Source: an archaeon | GTDB taxonomy: Archaea; Iainarchaeota; Iainarchaeia; CSSED10-239 | Length of the DNA stretch: 15,590 bases | Direction: 5' to 3' | Assembly: GCA_029563035.1 (NCBI GenBank) | Contig: JAKQTP010000216.1 | Coordinates: 1 to 15,590 of the forward strand | Part shown: positions 1 through 7,989 of the stretch, one piece after another | How the letters are laid out: each line of letters starts with the position of its first letter | Position numbering within the stretch: the stretch's first letter is position 1 | Position numbers and translations under genes: made by a program | The notes under the pieces: model-generated | What the model saw: only the letters and a program-made list of their open reading frames with translations | Database searches by the model: none | Told to the model about the DNA's origin: nothing

Positions 1-28
1 TGCTAAAGTATAATTCTTGTTTTAATTC

Positions 29-57
29 TTGACTTGTGGCTAATTATCATTTATTAT
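29..57 (+). promoter_or_regulatory. Promoter of the tRNA-Gln gene
   Basis: A -35 box TTGACT (29-34) and a -10 box TATTAT (52-57) are separated by exactly 17 bases. Transcription would start near 64, five bases before the mature tRNA begins. It is the best -35/-10 pair in the window. Confidence 0.7.
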
Positions 58-68
58 ATTTTTGTTAT

Positions 69-139
69 TCGGGGATCGTCTAACGGTAGGACTCCAGGTT
101 TTGGTCCTGGCTATTGGGGTTCGAATCCCTATCCCCGAG
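69..139 (+). tRNA. tRNA-Gln (anticodon TTG)
   Basis: The cloverleaf folds fully. The acceptor stem pairs 69-75 with 132-138, including the U1-A72 pair typical of glutamine tRNAs, with discriminator G at 139. The D stem is GTC/GAC (78-80 with 90-92). The anticodon stem CCAGG/CCTGG (94-98 with 106-110) encloses a seven-base loop with anticodon TTG at 101-103, reading CAA. The T arm is 115-119 with 127-131 and has the loop TTCGAAT. CCA is not encoded. The 71-base length is normal. Its 3' end recurs in degenerate form at 15382-15400, which makes it a candidate attachment site. Confidence 0.97.
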
Positions 140-144
140 CAGAT

Positions 145-164
145 GTTTCTCTTTTGTGAGAGAC
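145..164 (+). other. Hairpin in the tRNA 3' trailer
   Basis: GTTTCTC (145-151) pairs with GAGAGAC (158-164), with one G-T wobble, around the loop TTTTGT. No T-run follows, so it is more likely a trailer or processing structure than a terminator. Confidence 0.4.
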
Positions 165-195
165 CGACTTACATTCTTATTTTATAAGGATAATT

Positions 196-230
196 AAAAA
201 GAACTGGTTTACGCCAGTTCTTTTTGTTTT
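196..230 (+). terminator. Bidirectional intrinsic terminator after tRNA-Gln
   Basis: A perfect 12-bp stem pairs AAAAAGAACTGG (196-207) with CCAGTTCTTTTT (214-225) around a six-base loop. It is followed by GTTTT. The flanking A and T runs let it work on either strand. It is also the first part of an 85-bp direct repeat whose second copy starts at 1083. Confidence 0.85.
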
Positions 231-280
231 AGTCAAATTGAATAAAATGTCAGTAATTAGAGAGCTTAAGTGGTTCGAAT
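196..280 (+). repeat. 85-bp imperfect direct repeat, copy 1
   Basis: This copy and the one at 1083-1167 have the same length and match at roughly four of five positions. The shared order is terminator hairpin, the 13-base word GTTTTAGTCAAAT, a diverged middle, then a tail of the form GCTTRAGTGRTTCGAAT. The tail contains the T-loop word TTCGAAT of a tRNA. The two copies enclose the small membrane-protein gene and its promoter. Confidence 0.7.
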
Positions 281-332
281 TTGTTCAGGTTTTGAAATTT
301 TAGAAAAATTATTTTTTTAATTTTTTAAACTA

Positions 333-341
333 TGCTATAAT
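333..341 (+). promoter_or_regulatory. Extended -10 promoter for the 374 gene
   Basis: TGCTATAAT is a perfect -10 hexamer (336-341) preceded by the TG of an extended -10. There is no convincing -35 box in the T-rich stretch upstream. The predicted start near 348 leaves a leader of about 25-35 bases. Confidence 0.6.
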
Positions 342-373
342 TTTTATTAAAAGATATATAATTATTAACTTTG

Positions 374-1012
374 ATGAAATTTATGAACAATCTTCCAGAA
401 AAAGGAACAAAAGAATACGCATTAGCAGATGCTCTTTCTAGGCCTAATGCAATTAATGGCTTATATAGAAAATTAAAATTACCTTTGGAATGGGAAAATT
501 TAAATAAAAAATCCGCCATCTACATAACACACGTGGCAGATTTAGCAGACAGAGTCATACAAGAAGCCAGAGATAACGGAAGGGATTTAGACAACAGTAA
601 AGTTCAAGAAGAGATACAAGCTGCCTTTTATGGTGGTTCAACTGGTGCATCTATTTCTTTCGTTTATTTTAAGTACAAATTATTAATTTTTGGAGTAATA
701 ACCTATATACTGTCTGTTATGTCCTCAGCAGAAGATTTGCAAGGAAATTCTGTCGCACCAATTTCCATAATCGCCTTATCAATAATAACGACAATAGTGT
801 TTATGATTATGGCAGCAGCTCGTTTGTGGAAAGAAAATAAAATTACTTCGATATTATTATTTGTTTTTTCTTCACTTAATTTAGTGATATCATCATCGTT
901 GATTCATTGGATTAGTTTTTTGATTTTCCTTTGGGCAATGTATCTTCTTTGGAGGTTGGTGAAAAATGAAAAACCTACCAACCAAAATACTCTAAATATT
1001 TTTTCCAAGTAG
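374..1012 (+). CDS. Hypothetical membrane protein, four predicted helices
   Basis: I do not recognise this 212-residue protein. The first ~95 residues are polar and probably helical, with many Ala, Glu, Lys and Asp. The C-terminal half is strongly hydrophobic, with segments at roughly 100-119, 127-150, 155-174 and 176-196, ending in a short Lys-rich and Asn-rich tail. The start could be ATG 374 or ATG 383. A TTG at 371 is less likely. No Shine-Dalgarno sequence precedes any of them. An extended -10 promoter lies about 35 bases upstream, so the gene is a single transcription unit. The two 85-bp repeats on either side, each carrying a terminator, suggest it arrived or was duplicated as a cassette. 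A role in defence cannot be claimed from the sequence. Confidence 0.7.
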   Translation: MKFMNNLPEKGTKEYALADALSRPNAINGLYRKLKLPLEWENLNKKSAIYITHVADLADRVIQEARDNGRDLDNSKVQEEIQAAFYGGSTGASISFVYFKYKLLIFGVITYILSVMSSAEDLQGNSVAPISIIALSIITTIVFMIMAAARLWKENKITSILLFVFSSLNLVISSSLIHWISFLIFLWAMYLLWRLVKNEKPTNQNTLNIFSK

Positions 1013-1082
1013 TTTTAAAATTTTTTTAAAGTCTAATTTTGATATTTAATTCGTATATTTCTATTTCCTTTATAGAATAAAC

Positions 1083-1117
1083 AAAAAGAGCTGGCTTGTG
1101 CCAGCTCTTTTTGTTTT
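1083..1117 (+). terminator. Bidirectional intrinsic terminator after the 374 gene
   Basis: A perfect 12-bp stem pairs AAAAAGAGCTGG (1083-1094) with CCAGCTCTTTTT (1101-1112) around the loop CTTGTG, followed by GTTTT. Compared with the hairpin at 196 it has changes on both arms that preserve pairing, so the structure has been kept while the sequence drifted. Confidence 0.85.
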
Positions 1118-1167
1118 AGTCAAATTATCTAAATTGCTTGAAAATAAAGGGCTTGAGTGATTCGAAT
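1083..1167 (+). repeat. 85-bp imperfect direct repeat, copy 2
   Basis: This is the partner of the copy at 196-280. The tail GCTTGAGTGATTCGAAT continues into CCCATTTAGGTCGCCA, which resembles the 3' end of a tRNA (T loop, then a GGTCGCC-A acceptor strand). The T stem no longer pairs, so it is at best a decayed tRNA fragment. Confidence 0.65.
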
Positions 1168-1229
1168 CCCATTTAGGTCGCCAAGACAATTTAGTATCGG
1201 ATAGACCCGAATAGCCCATTAAGCGGCAG

Positions 1230-1264
1230 AAAAACGGAACTTCTTTGAGTTCTGTTTTTGTTTA
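1230..1264 (+). terminator. Intrinsic terminator upstream of the R-M operon
   Basis: AAAAACGGAACT (1230-1241) pairs with AGTTCTGTTTTT (1248-1259), with one G-T wobble, around the loop TCTTTG. It is followed by GTTTA. It lies immediately before the operon promoter and would insulate the restriction system from upstream transcription. The span 1168-1229 between the repeat and this hairpin holds no ORF I can support. Confidence 0.75.
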
Positions 1265-1305
1265 CAAACCGCATAAACTTTGGTAAACTTATAGATGTAA
1301 AGTTT
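1261..1305 (+). promoter_or_regulatory. R-M operon promoter with candidate operator
   Basis: A -35-like TTTACA (1261-1266) lies 17 bases before a weak -10 TAAACT (1284-1289), which is preceded by TG at 1281-1282. The inverted repeat AAACTTT (1275-1281) / AAAGTTT (1299-1305) brackets this -10, and TAAACTT also occurs as a direct repeat at 1274 and 1284. The spacing suits a dimeric XRE regulator encoded immediately downstream, so autoregulation is plausible. The promoter and operator are inferred from pattern only. Confidence 0.45.
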
Positions 1306-1310
1306 TATAT

Positions 1311-1526
1311 ATGACTGATAAAAAAGAAAAATCCAAAATTGGTGAAACCATTAGAAAACTTCGCTTGAAGAATGGATTGTCACAAGACGCTTTATCCAAG
1401 AAAGCCGACTTGGCTTTTTATACAATTTCAAAAATTGAGGCAGGATCTACTCCTAACCCAACTATTGAAACAGTTAAAAAAATTGCGGACGCACTTGGCG
1501 TTACGCTAGATGAATTAATGAAATAA
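1311..1526 (+). CDS. XRE-family (Cro/C1-type) HTH regulator of the R-M operon
   Basis: This 71-residue protein is a single HTH_3 domain at about residues 10-68. It shows the usual pattern IRKLRLKNGLSQDALSKKA, then a recognition helix around SKIEAGSTPNP and the closing helix pattern IADALGVTLDELM. The size and position match the controller (C) proteins that time expression of restriction genes. Here it leads a type I system, with only three bases between its stop and the hsdM start, so the two are co-transcribed. The ATG lies within 20 bases of the predicted transcription start. An inverted repeat around the promoter is the likely binding site. DNA binding is secure by family, whereas repression or activation of this operon is inferred. 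Confidence 0.9.
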   Translation: MTDKKEKSKIGETIRKLRLKNGLSQDALSKKADLAFYTISKIEAGSTPNPTIETVKKIADALGVTLDELMK

Positions 1527-1529
1527 AAT

Positions 1530-3116
1530 ATGGCCACTAAAGAAGCAACACTAAATACAACCAAAGAACAAGAACGAGCAGAATTACATCGTGCCATTTG
1601 GCAGATAGCTAATGACTTGCGTGGAAGTATTGATGGTTGGGATTTTAAGCAATATGTCTTGGGTATGCTTTTTTATCGTTTCATTAGTGAAAACCTGACC
1701 AATTATATCAATGCCGATGAAAGGCGTTCGGGTAATAATGATTTTGACTACGCTACTCTTTCAGATAAGGAGGCAGAATTTGGTCGAGCTGATACTGTAA
1801 AAGAAAAAGGATTTTATATACTTCCAAGTGAGTTATTTGTAAATGTAAGTAAAAAAGCTCGTAATGACGCAAACCTTAACGAAACACTTGCAAGCGTATT
1901 TCGGAGTATTGAAAATTCAGCAAAAGGATCTGATAGTGAGGATGATTTAAGAGGTTTGTTTGACGATTTAGATGTGAACTCCAACAAGTTAGGAAATAGT
2001 GTCGAAAGAAGAAACCAAAAATTAGTTAAGCTTTTAGAAGCCATAGGTGATCTTCGTCTGGGAAACTATGCTGACAATACTATTGATGCTTTTGGTGATG
2101 CATACGAATTTTTGATGACAATGTATGCCTCAAATTCTGGAAAATCTGGTGGGGAATTTTTTACACCGCAAGAAGTTAGTCAATTACTTGCCGAAATTAC
2201 GACAGTAGGTAAAAAAGAAGTTAATAAAGTTTATGATCCAGCCTGTGGTTCTGGTTCTTTGCTTTTAAAATTTGCAAAAGTTTTGGGAAAAGAAAATGTT
2301 CGCATAGGTTTCTTTGGACAGGAAATTAATTTAACGACTTATAATTTGTGTCGTATCAACATGTTTTTGCATGATATCAATTACAATCATTTTGATATAG
2401 CACATGGTGATACACTTACTGATCCAAAGCATTGGGATGACGAACCTTTTGATGCTATAGTTTCAAATCCGCCATACTCCACAAGGTGGGAAGGTGAAGA
2501 TAACCCGATTCTAATCAATGATCCACGTTTTTCACCAGCTGGCGTACTTGCTCCGAAAAGCAAAGCTGATTTAGCTTTCACTATGCACATGTTATCATGG
2601 CTTTCTACTAGTGGCACGGCCGCTATTGTAGAATTTCCCGGTGTTCTATATCGTGGTGGAGCAGAACAAAAGATTCGCAAATACTTGGTAGATAATAATT
2701 ACATTGATACCGTGATTCAATTACCTGCAGATTTATTCTTCGGTGTTACGATAGCGACCTGTATCATTGTTTTAAAAAAGAGCAAAAAAGATAATAAAAT
2801 ATTATTTATTGATGCTTCTGCTGAGTTTGTTCGTAATGGGAATAAAAATAAATTAAGTGATCATAATCGTACAAAAATATTAGAAGCATTTACTGTTCGT
2901 AAAGATAGCGATTATTTTTCTAAACTGGTAGACAATAAAGCAGTTGCGGAAAATGATTATAACATTGCTGTGTCTAGTTATGTTGTTGCTGAAGATACAC
3001 GTGAGGTGGTAGATATTAAAGAACTCAATAAAAAAATAACTGAAATCGTTAGTAGACAAAATGGACTTCGTCAGTCTATTGATGAAATTGTGATTGATAT
3101 TGAAAGTGAAAAATAA
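1530..3116 (+). CDS. hsdM: Type I restriction-modification DNA methyltransferase subunit (HsdM)
   Basis: HsdM transfers a methyl group from S-adenosylmethionine to N6 of adenine. It forms the M2S1 methylase with HsdS and the full nuclease with HsdR. An HsdM_N helical domain covers about residues 15-165. The Rossmann-type methyltransferase domain follows, with the SAM-binding motif DPACGSG at 236-242 and the catalytic NPPY at 313-316. GGEFFTPQEV just before motif I is also typical. The 528-residue length is normal and no break is seen. The N-terminal segment and the layout resemble the EcoR124-like (IC) branch. The gene follows the XRE regulator by three bases and precedes an unknown gene by five, so it is part of one operon. 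Confidence 0.96.
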   Translation: MATKEATLNTTKEQERAELHRAIWQIANDLRGSIDGWDFKQYVLGMLFYRFISENLTNYINADERRSGNNDFDYATLSDKEAEFGRADTVKEKGFYILPSELFVNVSKKARNDANLNETLASVFRSIENSAKGSDSEDDLRGLFDDLDVNSNKLGNSVERRNQKLVKLLEAIGDLRLGNYADNTIDAFGDAYEFLMTMYASNSGKSGGEFFTPQEVSQLLAEITTVGKKEVNKVYDPACGSGSLLLKFAKVLGKENVRIGFFGQEINLTTYNLCRINMFLHDINYNHFDIAHGDTLTDPKHWDDEPFDAIVSNPPYSTRWEGEDNPILINDPRFSPAGVLAPKSKADLAFTMHMLSWLSTSGTAAIVEFPGVLYRGGAEQKIRKYLVDNNYIDTVIQLPADLFFGVTIATCIIVLKKSKKDNKILFIDASAEFVRNGNKNKLSDHNRTKILEAFTVRKDSDYFSKLVDNKAVAENDYNIAVSSYVVAEDTREVVDIKELNKKITEIVSRQNGLRQSIDEIVIDIESEK

Positions 3117-3121
3117 ATAAT

Positions 3122-3673
3122 ATGTTTGAGAATATTTTGACTTGGGTAGTTGCATTGCCAATTGGTGCGTTTTTAGGGTGGTTTGCTAATAGATTACTTG
3201 GCCCCACTGTAGACGCTCTTGGTACCGGCCTACTTAATATCCTTTCACGATGGTGGAATAAAGAGAGCGAGGTAGTTGTTGCTTATCAGAAAATTGAGGA
3301 TTTAGTAAGTGAAAATCACAAGATAAATGGTCATAATAGATTTAATGAACACAAAACGTATCTCCGTGATCGGAAAATAACTTCAACATTAGCACAATAT
3401 GGTCGATTTATGCGTCGTTCTATAAAAAAAGCGTGGATTAATGAGGCATTAATCAATAACTACAATGAAAGCGATGTATTTTTTGCCGGGATGAATTTAT
3501 TTTTTCAGCAACTTGGTAAAAATGATATATTGATAATTTACAAAAAGTTTAAGGATAATAATCAAGTGGCATTAGGATGGTGGCTCGAACAGATAGAGGA
3601 ACGCAACCCCAAACTTCTTCCGCGCAATGTTCTTAAATACCTTCGTGCAGAACAAGAGAAATGGAACAAATAG
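3122..3673 (+). CDS. Unrecognised membrane-anchored protein inside the hsd operon
   Basis: This 183-residue protein is not a standard R-M subunit, and I cannot assign a family. It begins with a hydrophobic segment (about residues 5-27) that could be a membrane anchor. A soluble helical part follows, with many Lys, Arg and Asn and several Trp residues (RWWNKE near 43-48, GWWLEQ near 152-157). It sits tightly in the operon: five bases after hsdM, with its stop two bases before one hsdS start codon and overlapping the alternative one. That packing indicates co-expression with the methylase. Other type I loci carry guests between hsd genes, such as the PrrC anticodon nuclease, but I see no nuclease or ATPase motif here. 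It could be an effector, an immunity factor or a tether for the complex. Confidence 0.75.
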   Translation: MFENILTWVVALPIGAFLGWFANRLLGPTVDALGTGLLNILSRWWNKESEVVVAYQKIEDLVSENHKINGHNRFNEHKTYLRDRKITSTLAQYGRFMRRSIKKAWINEALINNYNESDVFFAGMNLFFQQLGKNDILIIYKKFKDNNQVALGWWLEQIEERNPKLLPRNVLKYLRAEQEKWNK

Positions 3674-3675
3674 AT

Positions 3676-4908
3676 ATGACAAAGCAACAACCCAAAATAG
3701 AAAAACTAATTGCAGAATTATGCCCAAATGGTGTTGAATTTAAAACCTTGGGTGAAATAGCTAGTTATCGTCGTGGTTCATTTCCGCAACCATACGGAGA
3801 AAGTAAGTGGTATAATGGTGAAGGTGCAATGCCTTTTGTTCAGGTTGCTGATGTCGGTGATGATATGCGCCTCGTAAAAAAAACAAAACATAAAATTTCA
3901 AAATTAGCACAACCTAAAAGCGTTTTTGTACCTGCGGAAACAGTCATTGTAACTTTACAAGGTACAATTGGCCGGGTTGCCGTCACGCAGTATGATAGTT
4001 ATGTGGATCGTACACTTGCAATCTTTGAAACCTTTAAAATAAAAATAAATAAAAAATATTTTGCATACCAATTAGAAAGTAAGTTTAAAACTGAAAAGGA
4101 AAATGCGCGTGGAAGTACAATAAAGACAATTACAAAAGAAGAATTTACAAAATTCAAAATTCCTACTCCACCTCTCCCAATCCAAGAAGAAATTGTAAAA
4201 ATTCTTGATAGTTTCACAGAGCTGGAAGCAGAGCTGGAAGCAGAGCTGGAAGCAGAGCTGGAAGCAAGAAAGAAACAATATGAGTATTACCGAATAGAAT
4301 TATTGACTTTAAACGACAGAGCAAGATCTGTTAAACTTGCTGATGTAGCTAGTTATTCAAATACTAGAATTTCTTCAAGTGAACTTCATGAAGACAACTA
4401 CGTTGGTGTAGATAATTTATTACAAAATAAACAAGGTAAAACCAGCTCAAATTATGTTCCGAACTCTGGCAAGCTCACACAATATGAAATCGGTGATATT
4501 TTAATTGGAAATATTCGACCATATCTAAAAAAGATCTGGAGGGCAACAAATATTGGCGGTACCAATGGCGATGTCTTGGTTGTGAGAATTAATGAAAATG
4601 AAAGAGAAAATTTAGATTCGAAATTTCTGTATTATTTATTATCATCTGATGCCTTTTTTGATTATTCTATGCAATACGCCAAGGGAGCTAAAATGCCACG
4701 AGGAGATAAATCGGCTATTATGAAATTTGAAATTTGCATACCGCCAGTTGAGGAACAAGAAAGAATTGTATCCATTTTAGATAAATTTGAAACACTAGTT
4801 AATGATATTTCAATCGGTCTGCCTGCTGAACTTAACGCTCGTAGACAGCAATATGAATATTACAGAAACAAACTTCTAACATTTAAGGAATATGCAGACG
4901 AAAAATAA
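3676..4908 (+). CDS. hsdS: Type I restriction-modification specificity subunit (HsdS)
   Basis: HsdS recognises the bipartite DNA target and holds HsdM and HsdR together. Two target recognition domains are visible, at about residues 15-165 and 205-365. Each is followed by a conserved helical spacer: PLPIQEEIVKILDSF before the central repeats, and EEQERIVSILDKF near the end. The same closing pattern, QYEYYRxxLLTx, ends both halves. Between the halves lie four ELEA repeats (residues 182-197), which set the gap between the two half-sites, as the TAEL repeats do in EcoR124. I chose ATG 3676, two bases after the previous stop, giving 410 residues. ATG 3661 would add five residues and overlap the previous gene. 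The end overlaps hsdR by 17 bases. Confidence 0.95.
   Translation: MTKQQPKIEKLIAELCPNGVEFKTLGEIASYRRGSFPQPYGESKWYNGEGAMPFVQVADVGDDMRLVKKTKHKISKLAQPKSVFVPAETVIVTLQGTIGRVAVTQYDSYVDRTLAIFETFKIKINKKYFAYQLESKFKTEKENARGSTIKTITKEEFTKFKIPTPPLPIQEEIVKILDSFTELEAELEAELEAELEARKKQYEYYRIELLTLNDRARSVKLADVASYSNTRISSSELHEDNYVGVDNLLQNKQGKTSSNYVPNSGKLTQYEIGDILIGNIRPYLKKIWRATNIGGTNGDVLVVRINENERENLDSKFLYYLLSSDAFFDYSMQYAKGAKMPRGDKSAIMKFEICIPPVEEQERIVSILDKFETLVNDISIGLPAELNARRQQYEYYRNKLLTFKEYADEK
4219..4266 (+). repeat. Four perfect 12-bp tandem repeats in hsdS (ELEA x4)
   Basis: The unit GAGCTGGAAGCA occurs four times without a mismatch and encodes ELEA each time. It lies in the spacer helix between the two recognition domains. 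The unit is a multiple of three, so gain or loss of copies keeps the frame. In EcoR124-type enzymes the number of such four-residue repeats decides the spacer length of the recognised sequence. Confidence 0.95.
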
Positions 4909-7900
4909 GTACAATTTAGTGGCCGAAAACTCACAAAGCACAGTTGTTGCTGAATATAAGCCAAATAGTAAACGTGTTACTAGCTATCAAAGTGAGGCTG
5001 ATCTTGAGCGTGCATTTATTAAACAGCTGGAAACACAAGCTTATGAGTATGTGACAATCACAACTGAAGCTGATTTGATTTCAAATCTACGCAATCAACT
5101 TGAAAAGTTAAATGATTTTAAATTTACTGATAAGGAATGGAGTCACTTTTTTGTTAGTGAGTTAGCAAACCCTAACCAAGGTATTGAAGAAAAGACGGCA
5201 ACTATTCAGGAAGATTATATAAAAAATTTAGTTCGTGATGATGGTTCTATAAAAAATGTTTATTTATTAAAAAAGGATAACATCCACGACAATAATCTCC
5301 AAGTTATCAATCAGTATGCTACTGAAGAGGGTCAACGTGCCAATCGTTATGATGTGACAGTATTGGTGAATGGGTTACCACTTGTTCACGTTGAACTTAA
5401 ACGTCGTGGCGTTGCCATTCAAGAGGCTTTTAATCAGATTAATCGCTATCAAAGAGAAAGTTTTTGGTCTGCTTCTGGTCTTTTTGAGTATGTACAGTTG
5501 TTTATTATTTCCAATGGAACACATACAAAATATTATAGCAACACAACACGATCTCAACATATTAAGGAATCTAGCGAAGGTGCGGTTAAAAAAGGTAAAA
5601 GAACAAGCAATAGCTTTGAATTCACTAGTTGGTGGGCAGATGCTACCAATAAGCCAATTATAGATTTGATGGATTTCGGTAAAACTTTTTTTGCTAAACA
5701 TACTCTTTTAAATATTTTGACCCGTTATTGTGTTTTTACCACGGAGAGACTTCTTCTCGTGATGCGTCCATATCAGATTGTCGCTACTGAAAGAATATTA
5801 AACCGCATTGAAGTTAGCACAAATTATAAAAAGTTAGGCACTGTAGAAGCTGGCGGATATGTTTGGCATACCACAGGTTCGGGGAAAACTTTGACTAGTT
5901 TCAAAACCGCACAACTGGCAAGCAAATTGCCGTACATAGATAAAGTTGTTTTTGTGGTTGATCGTAAAGATTTGGATTATCAGACAATGAAAGAATACGA
6001 CAAATTTGAAAAGGGGGCGGCTAACAGTAATACCAGCACTACTGTTTTAAAGAAGCAATTGGAAGACCCGAATGCCAGAATTATTATTACCACAATTCAA
6101 AAATTAGACCGATTTATTGGTAAGAATAAAGGTCATAGTATATTCGATGGGCATGTTGTAATTATATTTGATGAGTGTCATCGTTCTCAATTTGGTGAGA
6201 TGCACGGAGCAATTACTAAGGCGTTTAATAATTATCATATTTTTGGGTTTACTGGTACACCAATTTTTGCTGTAAATTCTTCTTCTGGTGGAAGAATTGA
6301 TTTTAAAACAACCGAACAGGCTTTTGGCAATAAATTACATACCTATACCATTGTAGATGCAATTGCAGATAAGAATGTTTTACCATTTAAAGTTGACTAT
6401 ATTTCTACTGTTAAAGAAGCGGAAGATATTGAGGATAAAAAAGTTAGCGACATTGATCGTGAAGCGATATTATCAGCACCAGAACGCATAGCAAATATTG
6501 TTAATTATATTCGTGAACATTTTGATCAGAAAACAAAACGTAATAGTTTTTATAAATTAAAAGAACGAAGATTGGCTGGTTTTAATTCCATATTCGCTGT
6601 TTCTTCAATTGAGGTTGCGAAAAAATATTATGCTGAATTTAATAAACAGTTTGCTGATTTGCCAAGTGATAAGCGTCTTAAAGTAGCTCTTATTTATAGT
6701 TTTGGCGTTAATGATGAGGATGCAGATGGAATGATAGATGAAAATCTTGATGACACTAGCGGTTTGGATGCTAGTTCCAGAGACTTTTTGGATAAAGCTA
6801 TTGTTGATTATAATAAGATGTTTGGTACTTCTTATGATACTTCATCAGACAAATTCCAAAATTATTATAAAGATGTTAGTCAAAGAGTAAAAGATCGGGA
6901 AATTGATGTTCTTATTGTAGTTAATATGTTCTTAACTGGGTTTGATGCCACCACCCTTAATACTTTGTGGGTTGATAAAAATTTAAGGTTGCACGGACTG
7001 CTTCAAGCGTATTCTCGTACCAATCGTATTTTGAACAGTGTAAAAACTTTTGGTAATATCGTATGTTTCCGTAACCTAGAAAAAGCAACCAATGAATCCA
7101 TTTCTTTGTTTGGTGACAAGGAAGCAAGCGGTATTGTCTTATTGAAGTCGTATTCTGAGTATTACAACGGTTATAAAGACGGCAACAAAGAAGTTCGCGG
7201 TTACGCAAGTTTAGTGGCTGAATTATTAGAAAAGTTTCCTGTTGGACAGAGAATAGATAGTGAACAAGCACAGAAAGATTTTATCAAACTTTATGGTGGA
7301 ATATTACGAGTAAGAAATATTTTGACGACTTTTGACGAATTTGTTGGTAATGAAATATTAACCGAGCGTGATATACAGGACTACCACAGTATGTACATTG
7401 ATCTGTATAACGAATTCCGTAAAACCGAGGAAAGCGAAAAAGAAAATGTTAATGATGATGTGGTTTTTGAAATGGAACTTATTAAACAAGTTGATATCAA
7501 TATTGACTATATATTAGGTTTAATAAAAAAATACCATGAAGATCACACAAAGAATAAAGAACTTTTACTTGATATTAATAAGGCAATAGATTCTAGCGTT
7601 GAACTCCGAAATAAGAAAGATCTTATCAATCAATTTATTACTTCCCTTGATATTAAATCGGTGGTTGATGAAGACTGGCAAAAGTTTATAAATGAAAAGA
7701 AGATTGAAGAGCTTGAACAAATTATTGAAAATGAAAATCTTGATCGAGATGCAACTTACACTTTTGTAAAAAATGCTTTTCGTGATGGGAGTGTTGCGAC
7801 TACTGGCACCGCTATTACAAAAGTTTTACCACCAGTATCACGTTTTTCTCCAACAGGCGAACGTTCACAAAAGCGTGAAAGTGTCTTGGGTAAATTAACA

Positions 7901-7945
7901 AGTTTTTTTGAAAGGTTTTTTGATATTTCTGGTGGAAATTTATAA
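4892..7945 (+). CDS. hsdR: Type I restriction endonuclease motor/nuclease subunit (HsdR)
   Basis: HsdR translocates DNA with ATP and cleaves it when bound to HsdM and HsdS on unmethylated targets. The N-terminal nuclease domain shows the ExK of a PD-(D/E)xK site at E168 and K170 (VELKR), after an Asp in RYDVTV. The helicase core carries Walker A GSGKT at 329-333, DECH at 427-430, FTGTP about 25 residues later, and motif VI QAYSRTNR at 705-712. A helical C-terminal region of about 250 residues, used to dock on the methylase, completes the 1017-residue protein. All motifs are intact, so the enzyme should be active. Its start overlaps the hsdS end by 17 bases, implying coupled translation. A terminator follows 10 bases after the stop. 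Confidence 0.96.
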   Translation: MQTKNKYNLVAENSQSTVVAEYKPNSKRVTSYQSEADLERAFIKQLETQAYEYVTITTEADLISNLRNQLEKLNDFKFTDKEWSHFFVSELANPNQGIEEKTATIQEDYIKNLVRDDGSIKNVYLLKKDNIHDNNLQVINQYATEEGQRANRYDVTVLVNGLPLVHVELKRRGVAIQEAFNQINRYQRESFWSASGLFEYVQLFIISNGTHTKYYSNTTRSQHIKESSEGAVKKGKRTSNSFEFTSWWADATNKPIIDLMDFGKTFFAKHTLLNILTRYCVFTTERLLLVMRPYQIVATERILNRIEVSTNYKKLGTVEAGGYVWHTTGSGKTLTSFKTAQLASKLPYIDKVVFVVDRKDLDYQTMKEYDKFEKGAANSNTSTTVLKKQLEDPNARIIITTIQKLDRFIGKNKGHSIFDGHVVIIFDECHRSQFGEMHGAITKAFNNYHIFGFTGTPIFAVNSSSGGRIDFKTTEQAFGNKLHTYTIVDAIADKNVLPFKVDYISTVKEAEDIEDKKVSDIDREAILSAPERIANIVNYIREHFDQKTKRNSFYKLKERRLAGFNSIFAVSSIEVAKKYYAEFNKQFADLPSDKRLKVALIYSFGVNDEDADGMIDENLDDTSGLDASSRDFLDKAIVDYNKMFGTSYDTSSDKFQNYYKDVSQRVKDREIDVLIVVNMFLTGFDATTLNTLWVDKNLRLHGLLQAYSRTNRILNSVKTFGNIVCFRNLEKATNESISLFGDKEASGIVLLKSYSEYYNGYKDGNKEVRGYASLVAELLEKFPVGQRIDSEQAQKDFIKLYGGILRVRNILTTFDEFVGNEILTERDIQDYHSMYIDLYNEFRKTEESEKENVNDDVVFEMELIKQVDINIDYILGLIKKYHEDHTKNKELLLDINKAIDSSVELRNKKDLINQFITSLDIKSVVDEDWQKFINEKKIEELEQIIENENLDRDATYTFVKNAFRDGSVATTGTAITKVLPPVSRFSPTGERSQKRESVLGKLTSFFERFFDISGGNL

Positions 7946-7955
7946 TTGTTATTTC

Positions 7956-7989
7956 AAAAACGTCAACAATATTATGTTGGCGTTTTTTT
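7956..7989. terminator. Bidirectional terminator between hsdR and the recombinase
   Basis: AAAAACGTCAACA (7956-7968) pairs with TGTTGGCGTTTTT (7975-7987), with one G-T wobble, around a six-base loop. A T-run on each strand serves the two convergent genes. Confidence 0.85.

Noticed and set aside
1150..1185. A second tRNA gene
   Set aside because: A T-loop word and an acceptor-like GGTCGCCA are present, but the T stem does not pair and no D or anticodon arm lies upstream.
4219..4266. CRISPR-like array
   Set aside because: The units are contiguous with no spacers, in frame within hsdS, and encode a known kind of spacer helix.
5370..5701. Overlapping reading frames on both strands inside hsdR
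   Set aside because: They lie in other frames of a gene with full motif coverage and show no recognisable domain or start signals.
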